This document shows positions 1 to 8,272 of a DNA stretch of 64,000 nt, piece after piece. The notes under the pieces are model-generated. The model made no database searches, had not been told where the DNA came from, and worked only from the letters and a program-made list of their open reading frames with translations. The stretch comes from Deltaproteobacteria bacterium (GTDB lineage Bacteria > Desulfobacterota_D > UBA1144 > Nemesobacterales > UBA2774): positions 42,534 to 106,533 of the forward strand of contig JAVKFU010000015.1 in NCBI GenBank assembly GCA_040223695.1, given 5' to 3'. A program made the translations under genes and the position numbers. Every line of letters begins with the position of its first letter. Position 1 is the first letter of the stretch.

Positions 1-1
1 G

Positions 2-469
2 ACATTTATTGTTAATATGTTTTTAAATGATCACCCACCTATAGCTGCTGGAAGAGAAATCTGGGGCTTTCCTAAAAAATGGGGTGAGCCCAATCTAAGG
101 GTCGTGCGTGATCAGGTTGTCGGAACTCTTGATTACAGCGGAGTAAGGGTCGCCACGGCCACAATGGCTTATAAATACGAACAGATGGATTCGGAGAAAG
201 TTAAAGAAGGCCTAGGAGCTTACAATTACAATCTGAAAGTCATTCCATCAGTAGACGGTTCTGTTGCCATCTCACAGCTAATAAGATATAAGATGGAAGA
301 TATCGATATTAAGTGGGCTTGGAAGGGACCAGCCGCGCTCGATATAAGACCATGCGCATTGGCACCTATATATAAATTTCCGGTTATTTCTATCATAGAG
401 GGCTATCATGTACTAACCGACTTAACACTGCCTTACGGGGAAGTTGTCTATGATTATCTTAGTGACTGA
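2..469 (+). CDS. Acetoacetate decarboxylase family protein (5' end outside window)
   Basis: The reading frame is open to the first base of the window, so the gene starts upstream. The visible 155 residues carry the family signature AGREIWGFPKKWGEP. In characterised acetoacetate decarboxylases the first lysine of the KK pair forms the Schiff base with acetoacetate, and the second lowers its pKa. The C-terminal part (RPCALAPIYKFPV, then the ending LPYGEVVYDYLSD) also fits. The predicted reaction is acetoacetate to acetone plus CO2. The next gene, a 3-hydroxybutyrate dehydrogenase, starts 22 bp downstream and makes or uses acetoacetate, which supports a shared ketone-body or polyhydroxybutyrate route. 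Some family members act on other beta-keto acids, so the substrate is inferred. Confidence 0.85.
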   Translation, partial: TFIVNMFLNDHPPIAAGREIWGFPKKWGEPNLRVVRDQVVGTLDYSGVRVATATMAYKYEQMDSEKVKEGLGAYNYNLKVIPSVDGSVAISQLIRYKMEDIDIKWAWKGPAALDIRPCALAPIYKFPVISIIEGYHVLTDLTLPYGEVVYDYLSD

Positions 470-491
470 TTAAATCAAAAAGGAGAAGAAT

Positions 492-1271
492 ATGAAACTA
501 AAAGATAAAGTTTGCCTGGTTACGGGCGGCGGAAGCGGTATTGGGCTCTCGATCTGCGAGAGATTTGCTGAAGAAGGGGGAAAAATTGTAATTGTCGATT
601 TGGATAATGAAAACGGAAATAAATCTGAAAAAAGTCTTATTGGGAAAGGAGCAGAGGCCTTATTTGTTAAAACCGATGTTTCTAAGAGCGATCAATGTAA
701 GAATGCGGTCGATCTAGCAGTGAACAAGTTCGGTACAGTCGATGTCTTGGTGAACAATGCGGGGCTTCAGTTCGTATCACCAATTGTTGAATTTCCCGAA
801 GAAAAGTGGAATCTCCTGATTAATGTAATGTTAAGTGGAACATTTTACTTTACGAAGTATACGCTTCCTTATATGATAAAACAGAAGAGCGGTAGGATAA
901 TAAACATGTCTTCGATTCACGGGCTTATTGGAGTGGAATATAAATCGGCGTACGTTACCGCAAAGCACGGGCTTATAGGATTAACTAAGGTTACCGCCAT
1001 CGAGACAGCTGGTCATGGTATCACGGCAAACGCCATATGTCCAACTTTTGTTAGGACTCCTCTAGTGGAGAAGCAGATTGACGATCAGGCGAAATCGCAC
1101 GGCATACCAAGAGAAGAAGTATTGGAAAAAGTGATTCTTGCAGAGGCCCCGATGAAAAGAATGCTCGAGCCCGAGGAAGTAGCAGAATTGGCGGTTTATC
1201 TGACGAGCGATTTGGCAAAAAATTTATCGGGAGCAGCCTTGCCAATAGATGAAACCTGGACCGCACGATAG
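492..1271 (+). CDS. bdhA: 3-hydroxybutyrate dehydrogenase, SDR family
   Basis: A 259-residue classical short-chain dehydrogenase. It shows the N-terminal dinucleotide site TGGGSGIG near residue 11, the NNAG motif, the catalytic Ser in NMSSIHG and the YVTAK active site (Tyr-x3-Lys). The stretch after the active site (ICPTFVRTPLVEKQI) is typical of D-3-hydroxybutyrate dehydrogenases, which interconvert 3-hydroxybutyrate and acetoacetate with NAD. The start is supported by an AGGAGA ribosome site 8 bases before the ATG. It lies directly after the acetoacetate decarboxylase gene and is probably co-transcribed with it. SDR substrates are hard to fix from sequence, so a related 3-hydroxyacyl substrate remains possible. 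Confidence 0.8.
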   Translation: MKLKDKVCLVTGGGSGIGLSICERFAEEGGKIVIVDLDNENGNKSEKSLIGKGAEALFVKTDVSKSDQCKNAVDLAVNKFGTVDVLVNNAGLQFVSPIVEFPEEKWNLLINVMLSGTFYFTKYTLPYMIKQKSGRIINMSSIHGLIGVEYKSAYVTAKHGLIGLTKVTAIETAGHGITANAICPTFVRTPLVEKQIDDQAKSHGIPREEVLEKVILAEAPMKRMLEPEEVAELAVYLTSDLAKNLSGAALPIDETWTAR

Positions 1272-1468
1272 TTTAACGGAAATCTGACGTATTGGCCATA
1301 ACCGATATGGCAAGACGTCAATTCGCAGTGGTGGTCGTATATTAAAAAACTTCTTAAATCTAGTTGGTGCTGGTAATATGGTAATTAATTGATGGAAAAA
1401 TATTTACTGCTACATAATGCTATCTTCCGTAAAGTTGTCGACGGACAAAATGTTTCGAAGAGAAAAAC

Positions 1469-1687
1469 ATGACTATACCATTCGCGGCCTATTTATTGTT
1501 ATTGATTCTCTTTGCCGGGGCTGCTGTTGCCATGGCTGCCTTTATTTGGGCTGTCAGGAAAGGACAATTCAGGAATCTAAATGCTGCTGCTTTTGTGATC
1601 TTTGATGAAGAAGAACCGACCGGTCTTATGACGGATGAAGTTTTCAAAAATTCAGAAAGCAAAGACATTGGACACAAGAGTAATTAA
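1469..1687 (+). CDS. ccoS: cbb3-type cytochrome oxidase assembly protein CcoS
   Basis: A 72-residue protein with one N-terminal membrane segment (about residues 7-28) followed by the CcoS-like stretch WAVRKGQFRNLNAAAFVIF and an acidic DEEEP motif. CcoS is needed to insert haem and copper into the cbb3 oxidase. It stands first in the operon, 2 bp before ccoN, whereas in many genomes it is last, after ccoI. The Shine-Dalgarno sequence is weak (gaagag). About 200 bp upstream is non-coding and should hold the operon promoter. I saw no convincing FNR box (TTGAT-N4-ATCAA) in it. Confidence 0.85.
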   Translation: MTIPFAAYLLLLILFAGAAVAMAAFIWAVRKGQFRNLNAAAFVIFDEEEPTGLMTDEVFKNSESKDIGHKSN

Positions 1688-1689
1688 AT

Positions 1690-3099
1690 ATGCAACCGGA
1701 ACTTTCATCTCGAATAGAAAGCGATGATTCAACAGCAGGGCCTGTATTACTCCTTTTTTCGACAGCGGTTGTTTGGCTTTTTATAGGTTCAATTTTCGGG
1801 CTTGTTGCGGCCCTGAAGTTTAATTTCCCTGACTGGTTGGGCACGATTCCCTCTCTGACATTCGGAAGAATAAGACCGGCTCATCTTAACACTGTAATAT
1901 ACGGCTGGGCTTCGTTGGCTCTTGGCGGAGTTTATGTTTGGCTTACTGCAAGGCTATGCAGGACCGAGATCAGATGGAAAAATCTTTTATATATATCTGC
2001 CATTATCTGGAATATCGCGGTCCTTTACGGAACGATAGAGATTCTAATAGGAAACAGCATGGGGCAGGAATGGCTGGAGTTTCCAAAAGCAACCGCGTAC
2101 ATGATTACAGTTGCTGCAATTTGTTTTTCTCTCTCAATTTTACAGACATTTCGCAAGCGAAACGTAGAACACATATACATTTCATTATGGTATATACTGG
2201 CGTCCGCACTCTGGTTCCCTCTACTATATTTTCTAGCATATTTACCTATCTATAAAGGAGTTACTCAAGCCGCTTCAAACTGGTGGTACGCTCATAACGT
2301 ACTAACGGTTTGGTTTACACCGGCGGGACTGGCAGCTGCTTATTACTTTATTCCGAAGGTTATAGGGCGCCCTATCCACAGTTACTACCTGTCTCTCATA
2401 GGTTTTTGGACTTTCGCTCTGTTTTATAACTGGAATGGAATTCATCATCTGGTCGGCGGACCGTTGCCTACCTGGCTAATAAGCGTATCAATCATAGCAA
2501 GCGTACTTATGTTTATACCTGTAATTGCTGTTGCCATTAATCACCATTTAACGATGGTGGGGCATTTCAGTAAACTCAAATATAGCCCGACCCTCAGGTT
2601 TGTCGTATTCGGAGCTGTAAGCTACACGGCAGTCAGTTTTCAGGGCTCGCTCGAAGCAATACGCACTCAGAGTGAAATAACCCATTTTACGCATTATACG
2701 ATAGGACACGCTCACCTGGGCTTATACGCGTTCGTTACAATGATCCTGTTCGGTTCGATATATTACATTATGCCGAGAATAATTAGATGGGAATGGCCGA
2801 ATCCATCTCTAATAAAAGTCCACTTCTGGCTTGTAGCCGCAGGAATAATTCTATACGTAATTTCTATGAATCTGGGGGGATTTATTCAGGGTTTGTATAT
2901 GAACGACGCGTCTCGCCCCTTCATGGATTCAGTGGAATTAACTAAACCCTATTTATTCGCTCGATCAATAGGAGGCTCCCTTATGCTCTTGGGACAACTG
3001 GTATTTATTTACCTTTTTTCCCTGATGCTTTTTAGAAAAGGCGTCTACAGGATTATGCCTCCCTGGAGCGAAACGACGGCAGAGGTCACATCAGAATGA
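1690..3099 (+). CDS. ccoN: cbb3-type cytochrome c oxidase subunit I (CcoN)
   Basis: A 469-residue polytopic membrane protein, the catalytic haem b/b3-CuB subunit that reduces oxygen to water. Family hallmarks are visible: the RPAHLNTVIYGW helix with a haem ligand His, HNVLTVWFTPAGLAAAYYFIPK, the HHLVGGPLPTW region and the C-terminal GHAHLGLYAF helix with histidine ligands. The length is close to the roughly 480 residues usual for CcoN. The start codon lies 2 bp after ccoS, and the stop overlaps the start of ccoO by 4 bp (ATGA), indicating translational coupling. cbb3 oxidases have high oxygen affinity, which fits microaerobic growth. Confidence 0.95.
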   Translation: MQPELSSRIESDDSTAGPVLLLFSTAVVWLFIGSIFGLVAALKFNFPDWLGTIPSLTFGRIRPAHLNTVIYGWASLALGGVYVWLTARLCRTEIRWKNLLYISAIIWNIAVLYGTIEILIGNSMGQEWLEFPKATAYMITVAAICFSLSILQTFRKRNVEHIYISLWYILASALWFPLLYFLAYLPIYKGVTQAASNWWYAHNVLTVWFTPAGLAAAYYFIPKVIGRPIHSYYLSLIGFWTFALFYNWNGIHHLVGGPLPTWLISVSIIASVLMFIPVIAVAINHHLTMVGHFSKLKYSPTLRFVVFGAVSYTAVSFQGSLEAIRTQSEITHFTHYTIGHAHLGLYAFVTMILFGSIYYIMPRIIRWEWPNPSLIKVHFWLVAAGIILYVISMNLGGFIQGLYMNDASRPFMDSVELTKPYLFARSIGGSLMLLGQLVFIYLFSLMLFRKGVYRIMPPWSETTAEVTSE

Positions 3100-3701
3100 T
3101 GTATATAAAGGTACCGCTATTCTTCATGGGTGTGCTGGCAACACTTCTCATTGCATGGGTAGGTTTGACTCTCATACCGGGAGTTCAGATCAGTGAAGTA
3201 AATCCGCCTGATGGTCTTAAGCCCTATACAGAACAGCAGCTACGCGGAAGAAGTGTATATATAAGAGAAGGGTGTATTTATTGTCACAGCCAGCAGACAA
3301 GGCCGGTTGGTTACGGAGCAGATCAAAAGAGAAACTGGGGAAGGCCGTCAGTCCCTGGTGATTATTTTTATGACAGACCTCAACTATTAGGCACAATGCG
3401 AACAGGTCCCGATCTATTCAATATAGGGGCAAGACAACCAAGCGAGGATTGGCATCTGATTCACCTTTATAACCCAAGAGCGACTTCTCCCGGATCAATT
3501 ATGCCTCCTTATCCGTGGTTATTTAGAGAAGAAATCCACTATTCGGACGAAGTGCTGGCTGCCAGAGGGGACCGCGTTGTTCCCGTTTCTCAAGAGTATG
3601 TGCCTGAAGGAAAAGTCATTATAGCCACACAGGATGCTCTGGATCTCACTGCTTATCTCATCGGACTTAATCATACATATCCTGTGGATGGCAAAGAGTA
3701 A
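3096..3701 (+). CDS. ccoO: cbb3-type cytochrome c oxidase subunit II (CcoO), monohaem
   Basis: A 201-residue protein with an N-terminal membrane anchor (residues about 5-27) and one haem c site, CIYCHSQQTRPV, characteristic of CcoO/FixO. The axial methionine region is IMPPYPWLF. It passes electrons from CcoP or soluble cytochromes to CcoN. It overlaps ccoN by 4 bp and is followed 5 bp later by ccoP. Both ATG codons at the start (MM) are possible; the first overlaps the ccoN stop. Confidence 0.95.
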   Translation: MMYIKVPLFFMGVLATLLIAWVGLTLIPGVQISEVNPPDGLKPYTEQQLRGRSVYIREGCIYCHSQQTRPVGYGADQKRNWGRPSVPGDYFYDRPQLLGTMRTGPDLFNIGARQPSEDWHLIHLYNPRATSPGSIMPPYPWLFREEIHYSDEVLAARGDRVVPVSQEYVPEGKVIIATQDALDLTAYLIGLNHTYPVDGKE

Positions 3702-3706
3702 TTAAA

Positions 3707-4354
3707 ATGAGTGATAAGGATATCCAGCAACCATACAAATCGGAAGACGAACAAACCGACATATATGATCTACACAGACAGGCTTTACGTGAAACTCCTG
3801 AGCCGAGAGAAGGACTGGAAAGACCCCCATGGTGGATGTGGGTAATATTCATATGTTTGATTTTTTGGGCTGGGTTTTATTTAGGCCGTTACGGCGGCGT
3901 GTTCGGGCCCGAAGTTCATCTTTTAAGTAAAGTTGAAAAAACCAAGCAAAAAGCCGTAGTATCTACAGCAGAAATCGAAAAAGAGCTCCCAGATGGTGCA
4001 GAAGTTTATAATCGTGTTTGCACGGCTTGTCATCAAAGTAATGGTCAAGGTGTACCCGGAGCATTCCCACCGCTTGTAGACTCGGAATGGCTTTTAGGGG
4101 ATGCCGAAACCCCGATAAAAATCGTTCTTCATGGTCTTCAGGGTGCAATTAATGTAGCGGGAAACACATTTAATGGGGTTATGCCTGCCTGGGGAGGTCA
4201 GCTTTCCGATGAGGAAATTGCCGCGGTCTTGACATACGCAAGATCCAGTTGGGGAAACTCAGCCTCTGAAATTAGTCCGGAGACTGTTCAAAATGTACGT
4301 AATCGAACTTCGGATAGGACTACTAATTGGACTGCGGGCGAACTAAAGAGGTAA
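3707..4354 (+). CDS. ccoP: cbb3 oxidase subunit III-like c-type cytochrome (CcoP), single haem
   Basis: A 215-residue protein with a soluble N-terminal segment, one membrane helix (residues about 44-64, WWMWVIFICLIFWAGFYLGR) and a periplasmic cytochrome c domain with one CTACH site and the later VMPAWGGQLSDEEIAAVLTY motif that supplies the axial Met. Standard CcoP has two CXXCH motifs; only one is present here and the protein is about 80-90 residues shorter than usual. No ccoQ is visible between ccoO and ccoP. Its operon position makes the CcoP assignment safe, but the electron path must be simpler than in the di-haem form. Confidence 0.85.
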   Translation: MSDKDIQQPYKSEDEQTDIYDLHRQALRETPEPREGLERPPWWMWVIFICLIFWAGFYLGRYGGVFGPEVHLLSKVEKTKQKAVVSTAEIEKELPDGAEVYNRVCTACHQSNGQGVPGAFPPLVDSEWLLGDAETPIKIVLHGLQGAINVAGNTFNGVMPAWGGQLSDEEIAAVLTYARSSWGNSASEISPETVQNVRNRTSDRTTNWTAGELKR

Positions 4355-4404
4355 TAACGAGCAATATTGATTCTAACAATTTAGAGGAAATACTTTAAAT
4401 AGTG

Positions 4405-5106
4405 ATGATCGAATACGGACTTGCCTTTATATCGGGAATTCTAGGTTCATTTCACTGCATAGGTATGTGTGGTGGCTTCCCGGTATTGGTTTCGAATATT
4501 AAGGATTCGGATAGATTCGAAAAAACCCTGCGCCAGCTTTTATATAACTCTGGCAGAATTTTCACTTACTTTTTCCTGGGAGCGATGGCAGGATTCCTCG
4601 GATTCATGATTAAGGAAATGAAGCCCGTATTCAGCATTCAGACAACGGTTTCCGTAGTCACGGGCCTGATCATTATTTTCATTGGTCTTCAGATAACAGG
4701 GCTATTTAAAGAAAGACATATTCCCGGATTTACGCCGATCTACGAAGTAATAAGGAGAATGATGTCGTCCTTTCTAAAACGAAAAGGAAGACTTGCCCCG
4801 TTTCTGCTGGGTATGGTCAACGGATTTTTGCCCTGCCCGCTAATTTATGGTTTTCTACTGGTCAGTCTCTCTCAGTATACTCCGGTGAAAGGCGGACTTA
4901 TGATGCTTTTCCTGGGGCTAGGAACAATCCCCGCCATGTTTCTTATAGCAGTTGTTTATCAAAAGGTATCACCAGTGATTAAATTCAATCTCAGCCGTCT
5001 GATTCCGGGATTCTTGATGACTATGTTCGGTATTATAACTATTGCACGTGCAATGATTCCCTTTGGTTTCGGGGAAAGAATTCAGAATATTTGTGGGTTT
5101 CTCTGA
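4405..5106 (+). CDS. TauE/SafE- or DsbD_2-like membrane protein of cbb3 operon
   Basis: A roughly 233-residue membrane protein with six or more hydrophobic helices. It shows the paired motifs FHCIGMCGGFP near the N-terminus and NGFLPCPLIYGFLL in the middle, typical of the sulfite exporter TauE/SafE (UreH-like, DsbD_2) family found in many cco accessory clusters. It sits between ccoP and ccoI, so a role in copper delivery or redox maturation of the oxidase is likely. The exact transported species is unknown. Adjacent GTG (4402) and ATG (4405) codons could start it; I chose the ATG. It ends 12 bp before ccoI. Confidence 0.75.
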   Translation: MIEYGLAFISGILGSFHCIGMCGGFPVLVSNIKDSDRFEKTLRQLLYNSGRIFTYFFLGAMAGFLGFMIKEMKPVFSIQTTVSVVTGLIIIFIGLQITGLFKERHIPGFTPIYEVIRRMMSSFLKRKGRLAPFLLGMVNGFLPCPLIYGFLLVSLSQYTPVKGGLMMLFLGLGTIPAMFLIAVVYQKVSPVIKFNLSRLIPGFLMTMFGIITIARAMIPFGFGERIQNICGFL

Positions 5107-5118
5107 ACCTGATCGAAA

Positions 5119-7257
5119 ATGTCAAACCTGTCTGACAACTGTTATTACTGTGGATTACCCCTCAATAAGTATAGAATTAACAGCCACAATCATACATTTT
5201 GTTGTTACGGTTGCGTACTGGCTAACCAAATTACGGGAGAGTCGGGAGACGAAGGGGAATCGGCATGGCTACTGGTCAGACTGGGCCTGAGTATCTTTTT
5301 TGCGATGAATGTCTTAATGCTCAGTTTTGCAGATTACATTTATAACTTTGAAGGCAATGTAGAAATAATTTTTAACTATATAAAGTTCGTATTGGCAGCA
5401 CCGGTGTTAATTCTACTGGGATTGCCAATTCTGAATAGTTCATTATCATCAATCCACAAATTCAGGTTTAACATAGATTCTCTCATAATCATAGGAAGCA
5501 TATCCGCATATCTTATTTCAACCTATTCTGTATTTTCCGGACAAGGTCAGGTCTATTTCGACACAGTTACGATGCTCCTCGTTCTACTTACATTAGGGAG
5601 GTATTTGGAAGCAAATGCCAAAGCATCAAGCACAAATGCTATTAAAGGGTTCCTGAACCTCACACCAAAAACCGCGATAGTTCTTAAGAATGGCATTGAA
5701 CAAAGGGTAGATAGCGATTCGATAGAAAAATATGATTTGGTCAAAATCCTGCCCGGTGAAAGTGTGCCCGTGGATGGAGAAGTCGTGGAGGGACAAAGCA
5801 GTGTGGACGAATCCAGCCTCACAGGAGAATCTGTCCCTGTGTTAAAGGAGATAGGGAGCGAGCTGTATTCCGGGACGATAAACGTTGATGGCTCGATAAT
5901 TATGAAAGCTCTGGAAGTTGGAAATAACAAAACGATATCAAGACTAGTTAAGCTTCTTGAGGAAGCGAGAAAATCCAGGGCTCCGATTGAGCGAATTGCA
6001 GACAAGGTTGCATCTGTTTTCGTTCCTCTCATCATTGTTATTTCCGTACTAACCTTTACTTTCTGGATATTTAGGTCGGGTACCAGTACTGCACTAATGA
6101 ATTCCCTGTCCGTCTTAGTTATTTCATGTCCTTGCGCGCTTGGGATTGCGACTCCAATGGCAATATGGACAGCTTTGAGCAGGGCTGCCAGTGCAGGAAT
6201 ACTGGTAAGATCAGGAAGCCTGATGGAGAGGCTCTCGCACGTCAACACCGTCTTCTTCGATAAAACGGGGACATTAACCAAGAGGGAACTCAAGCTTGGT
6301 ACGATCTTCGTAGATCCGGATTTTAATATCACCGAATCCGATGTTATTTCCATGTCAGCTTCCCTAGAATCTGAATACAACCATCCTCTTGGGAAAAGTA
6401 TCTTGGCTTACGCTTCGGAAAAGAACATCAGCTTCTCGCCGGTTACTAAAATGGAGGCAATTCCTGGAATGGGTATAAAGGGGATTGCAAACGGTAAATG
6501 CATCTATGCCGGTAGTTACAGATTTATGCAGTCCTTTAAACTGAATATTGGTAATTCATTATTGAATATTAAAGAAGAATATGAATCACTGGGAATGACC
6601 GTTATGCTTTTCGCTGTGAACAGGAATGTAGAAGCAGTGTTGGGATTTAGAGAAGTACCGAGGGAAGAAACCGAAGAAGTGATTAAAGAATTTAAAAACG
6701 AGGGTATAGATACGGTCATACTGACTGGAGATAATAAATACACGGCAAGTGCGCTGTCCAATAAACTTAACATCGATTCCAAAAGTGAATTATATCCTCA
6801 GGAAAAAGTGGAGATTGTTCAGGACTTTAAAAACAGAGGATTTACTGTTGCCATGGTTGGAGACGGCATCAATGATGCACCTGCCTTAAACGCAGCAGAT
6901 GTAGGTATTGTTTTAGGCTGCGGCTCCGACATTACTCGTGAATCTGCTGATATCAGTCTGATGAATGATGATTTAACAAACGTTCCATGGATTATTAACC
7001 TAGCCAAAAAAACACACGGTATCATTAAACAGAATCTTTTTTGGGCCTTTTTTTATAACGTCATAGGAATCTGTATTGCGGTGCTGGGGTTGCTGCAGCC
7101 TGTTATCGCAGCTATAGCTATGATTATCAGCAGCCTAATTGTGCTGGGTAATTCTTTGAGGATTGAAACTGTAAAAATAGGGCCTAGGAAGGGTTCTGCA
7201 AAGCACCAGGAGCTGAATATGCCTGGCTATAAAGAATTAAGGAGAACAAACATTTGA
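5119..7257 (+). CDS. ccoI: Copper-translocating P1B-type ATPase, CcoI-like
   Basis: A 712-residue heavy-metal ATPase. The N-terminal 45 residues hold a cysteine-rich metal site (CYYCGLPL and CCYGCVLA), as in the CcoI/CopA2 class. Then follow membrane helices, the actuator loop with TGES, the transmembrane CPC of ISCPCALGIATP, the phosphorylation site DKTGTLT and the hinge motif VGDGINDAPAL. CcoI enzymes export copper slowly to the periplasm for CuB assembly in CcoN. Its place at the end of the ccoSNOP cluster supports this role over copper detoxification. The C-terminus after the last helix is slightly extended and basic. A GC-rich hairpin follows about 70 bp downstream. Confidence 0.92.
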   Translation: MSNLSDNCYYCGLPLNKYRINSHNHTFCCYGCVLANQITGESGDEGESAWLLVRLGLSIFFAMNVLMLSFADYIYNFEGNVEIIFNYIKFVLAAPVLILLGLPILNSSLSSIHKFRFNIDSLIIIGSISAYLISTYSVFSGQGQVYFDTVTMLLVLLTLGRYLEANAKASSTNAIKGFLNLTPKTAIVLKNGIEQRVDSDSIEKYDLVKILPGESVPVDGEVVEGQSSVDESSLTGESVPVLKEIGSELYSGTINVDGSIIMKALEVGNNKTISRLVKLLEEARKSRAPIERIADKVASVFVPLIIVISVLTFTFWIFRSGTSTALMNSLSVLVISCPCALGIATPMAIWTALSRAASAGILVRSGSLMERLSHVNTVFFDKTGTLTKRELKLGTIFVDPDFNITESDVISMSASLESEYNHPLGKSILAYASEKNISFSPVTKMEAIPGMGIKGIANGKCIYAGSYRFMQSFKLNIGNSLLNIKEEYESLGMTVMLFAVNRNVEAVLGFREVPREETEEVIKEFKNEGIDTVILTGDNKYTASALSNKLNIDSKSELYPQEKVEIVQDFKNRGFTVAMVGDGINDAPALNAADVGIVLGCGSDITRESADISLMNDDLTNVPWIINLAKKTHGIIKQNLFWAFFYNVIGICIAVLGLLQPVIAAIAMIISSLIVLGNSLRIETVKIGPRKGSAKHQELNMPGYKELRRTNI

Positions 7258-7328
7258 AATTAGGGTGTAGATCTATTTACATTACAAAGAAAACGAGTCA
7301 ATGAGAACTTTTAAACCATACAGGAAAC

Positions 7329-7344
7329 GGGGCCGAAAGGCCCC
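7329..7344 (+). terminator. GC-rich hairpin after ccoI, possible terminator
   Basis: GGGGCC-GAAA-GGCCCC is a perfect 6-bp stem with a GNRA tetraloop, 72 bp after the ccoI stop. No run of T follows, so termination here would be non-canonical. It could instead stabilise the 3' end of the cco transcript. Confidence 0.4.
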
Positions 7345-7496
7345 TCTCAGTTATCAAAGAATACTCAAAGAATCATACGAAATTATCAGTATTCCATGAA
7401 CTAGATGTAACTCTCTGCATTTAATATTTACCCTGTAAATTTAATAACTTACCCTAATTTTCAATGTAATCAGCAGCTTACGATTTTAGCTTAAAT

Positions 7497-7543
7497 CGGA
7501 CTTCTAATCCGTAGGTCGGGGGTTCGAATCCCTCCGGGCGCGC
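7497..7543 (+). pseudogene. Detached 3' part of tRNA-Arg(UCU)
   Basis: The stretch reads as the anticodon arm with loop CTTCTAA (anticodon TCT), the variable loop AGGTC, a full T arm (CGGGGGTTCGAATCCCTCCG) and the 3' acceptor strand GGGCGCG of a bacterial tRNA-Arg(UCU). The matching 5' half (an acceptor strand complementary to the 3' end, and the D arm with AGCTCAG) is absent from the upstream 200 bp, so it cannot fold as a tRNA. Fragments of this kind arise as the distal attachment site when an island integrates into a tRNA 3' end. Confidence 0.75.
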
Positions 7544-8272
7544 ACTTTTATTCAATAAAATTACTAAGTTACATCTGTTTTAAAATCGTTTGGGAACCAT
7601 TTTATAAGAATTTTCCAAGAACCAACCACGATTATTCCCACGATACGGAATCGATAGATTATTTGGAATAAATAGAAACCGCTTATTGCAAAAAATCTCA
7701 ATGATACCAAAAAAGTTACAGGATTCTACGTTGACGTACTACTGGTCCATAGGCATGGAGGTCCAATACCATCTGATGAGGCTGATTAGTTGTAGATCCT
7801 GGCATAATTCATTGGTATCATGTCAGTTTCTAATGAAACTTCACCGTAATAAGAATTGAATTTTGAACAAAATTCCGTAAAATCTTATAAGTAATTTAAT
7901 CCATATGTAAGAGGTGGTTAACCGGAAAACAAAATTTGAGATAACATCGCGAGAAGGTGATACAGGACTTCATGCAGTAAAAGCCGTTAGTCGATGTTGA
8001 AGACCTTGCGAGTTTTTTTAAGTGAAAAAACGAACCGCGCATCATATTGTAGCCACTCTCAATATCCCTCACTACAGGGTTGGAAGTTTAATCCCGTTCA
8101 AACTGATTATATAGGCCACTCATGGATTAATCGATAACTTAAGCAATTACCATCGGTTATAATTATTATAAAACAATTAGCGTAATAATAGTTGAATGAA
8201 AAATCTCGATTTATTATTTTTATACATTAATTGGTTTTAGCGAAACTAGGGCATAATTTTTTTAAAACATAA
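7544..8272. other. Gene-free AT-rich stretch before the sensor kinase
   Basis: No open frame with coding character, no RNA gene and no clear repeat was found. It follows the tRNA-Arg fragment directly and could be decayed mobile DNA plus the promoter region of the downstream sensor kinase. The last 120 bp are very AT-rich. Confidence 0.5.

Noticed and set aside
5553..6380. A 275-codon open frame antisense to ccoI
   Set aside because: It mirrors the ATPase gene, has no ribosome site and no recognisable domain; it results from the codon composition of the real gene.
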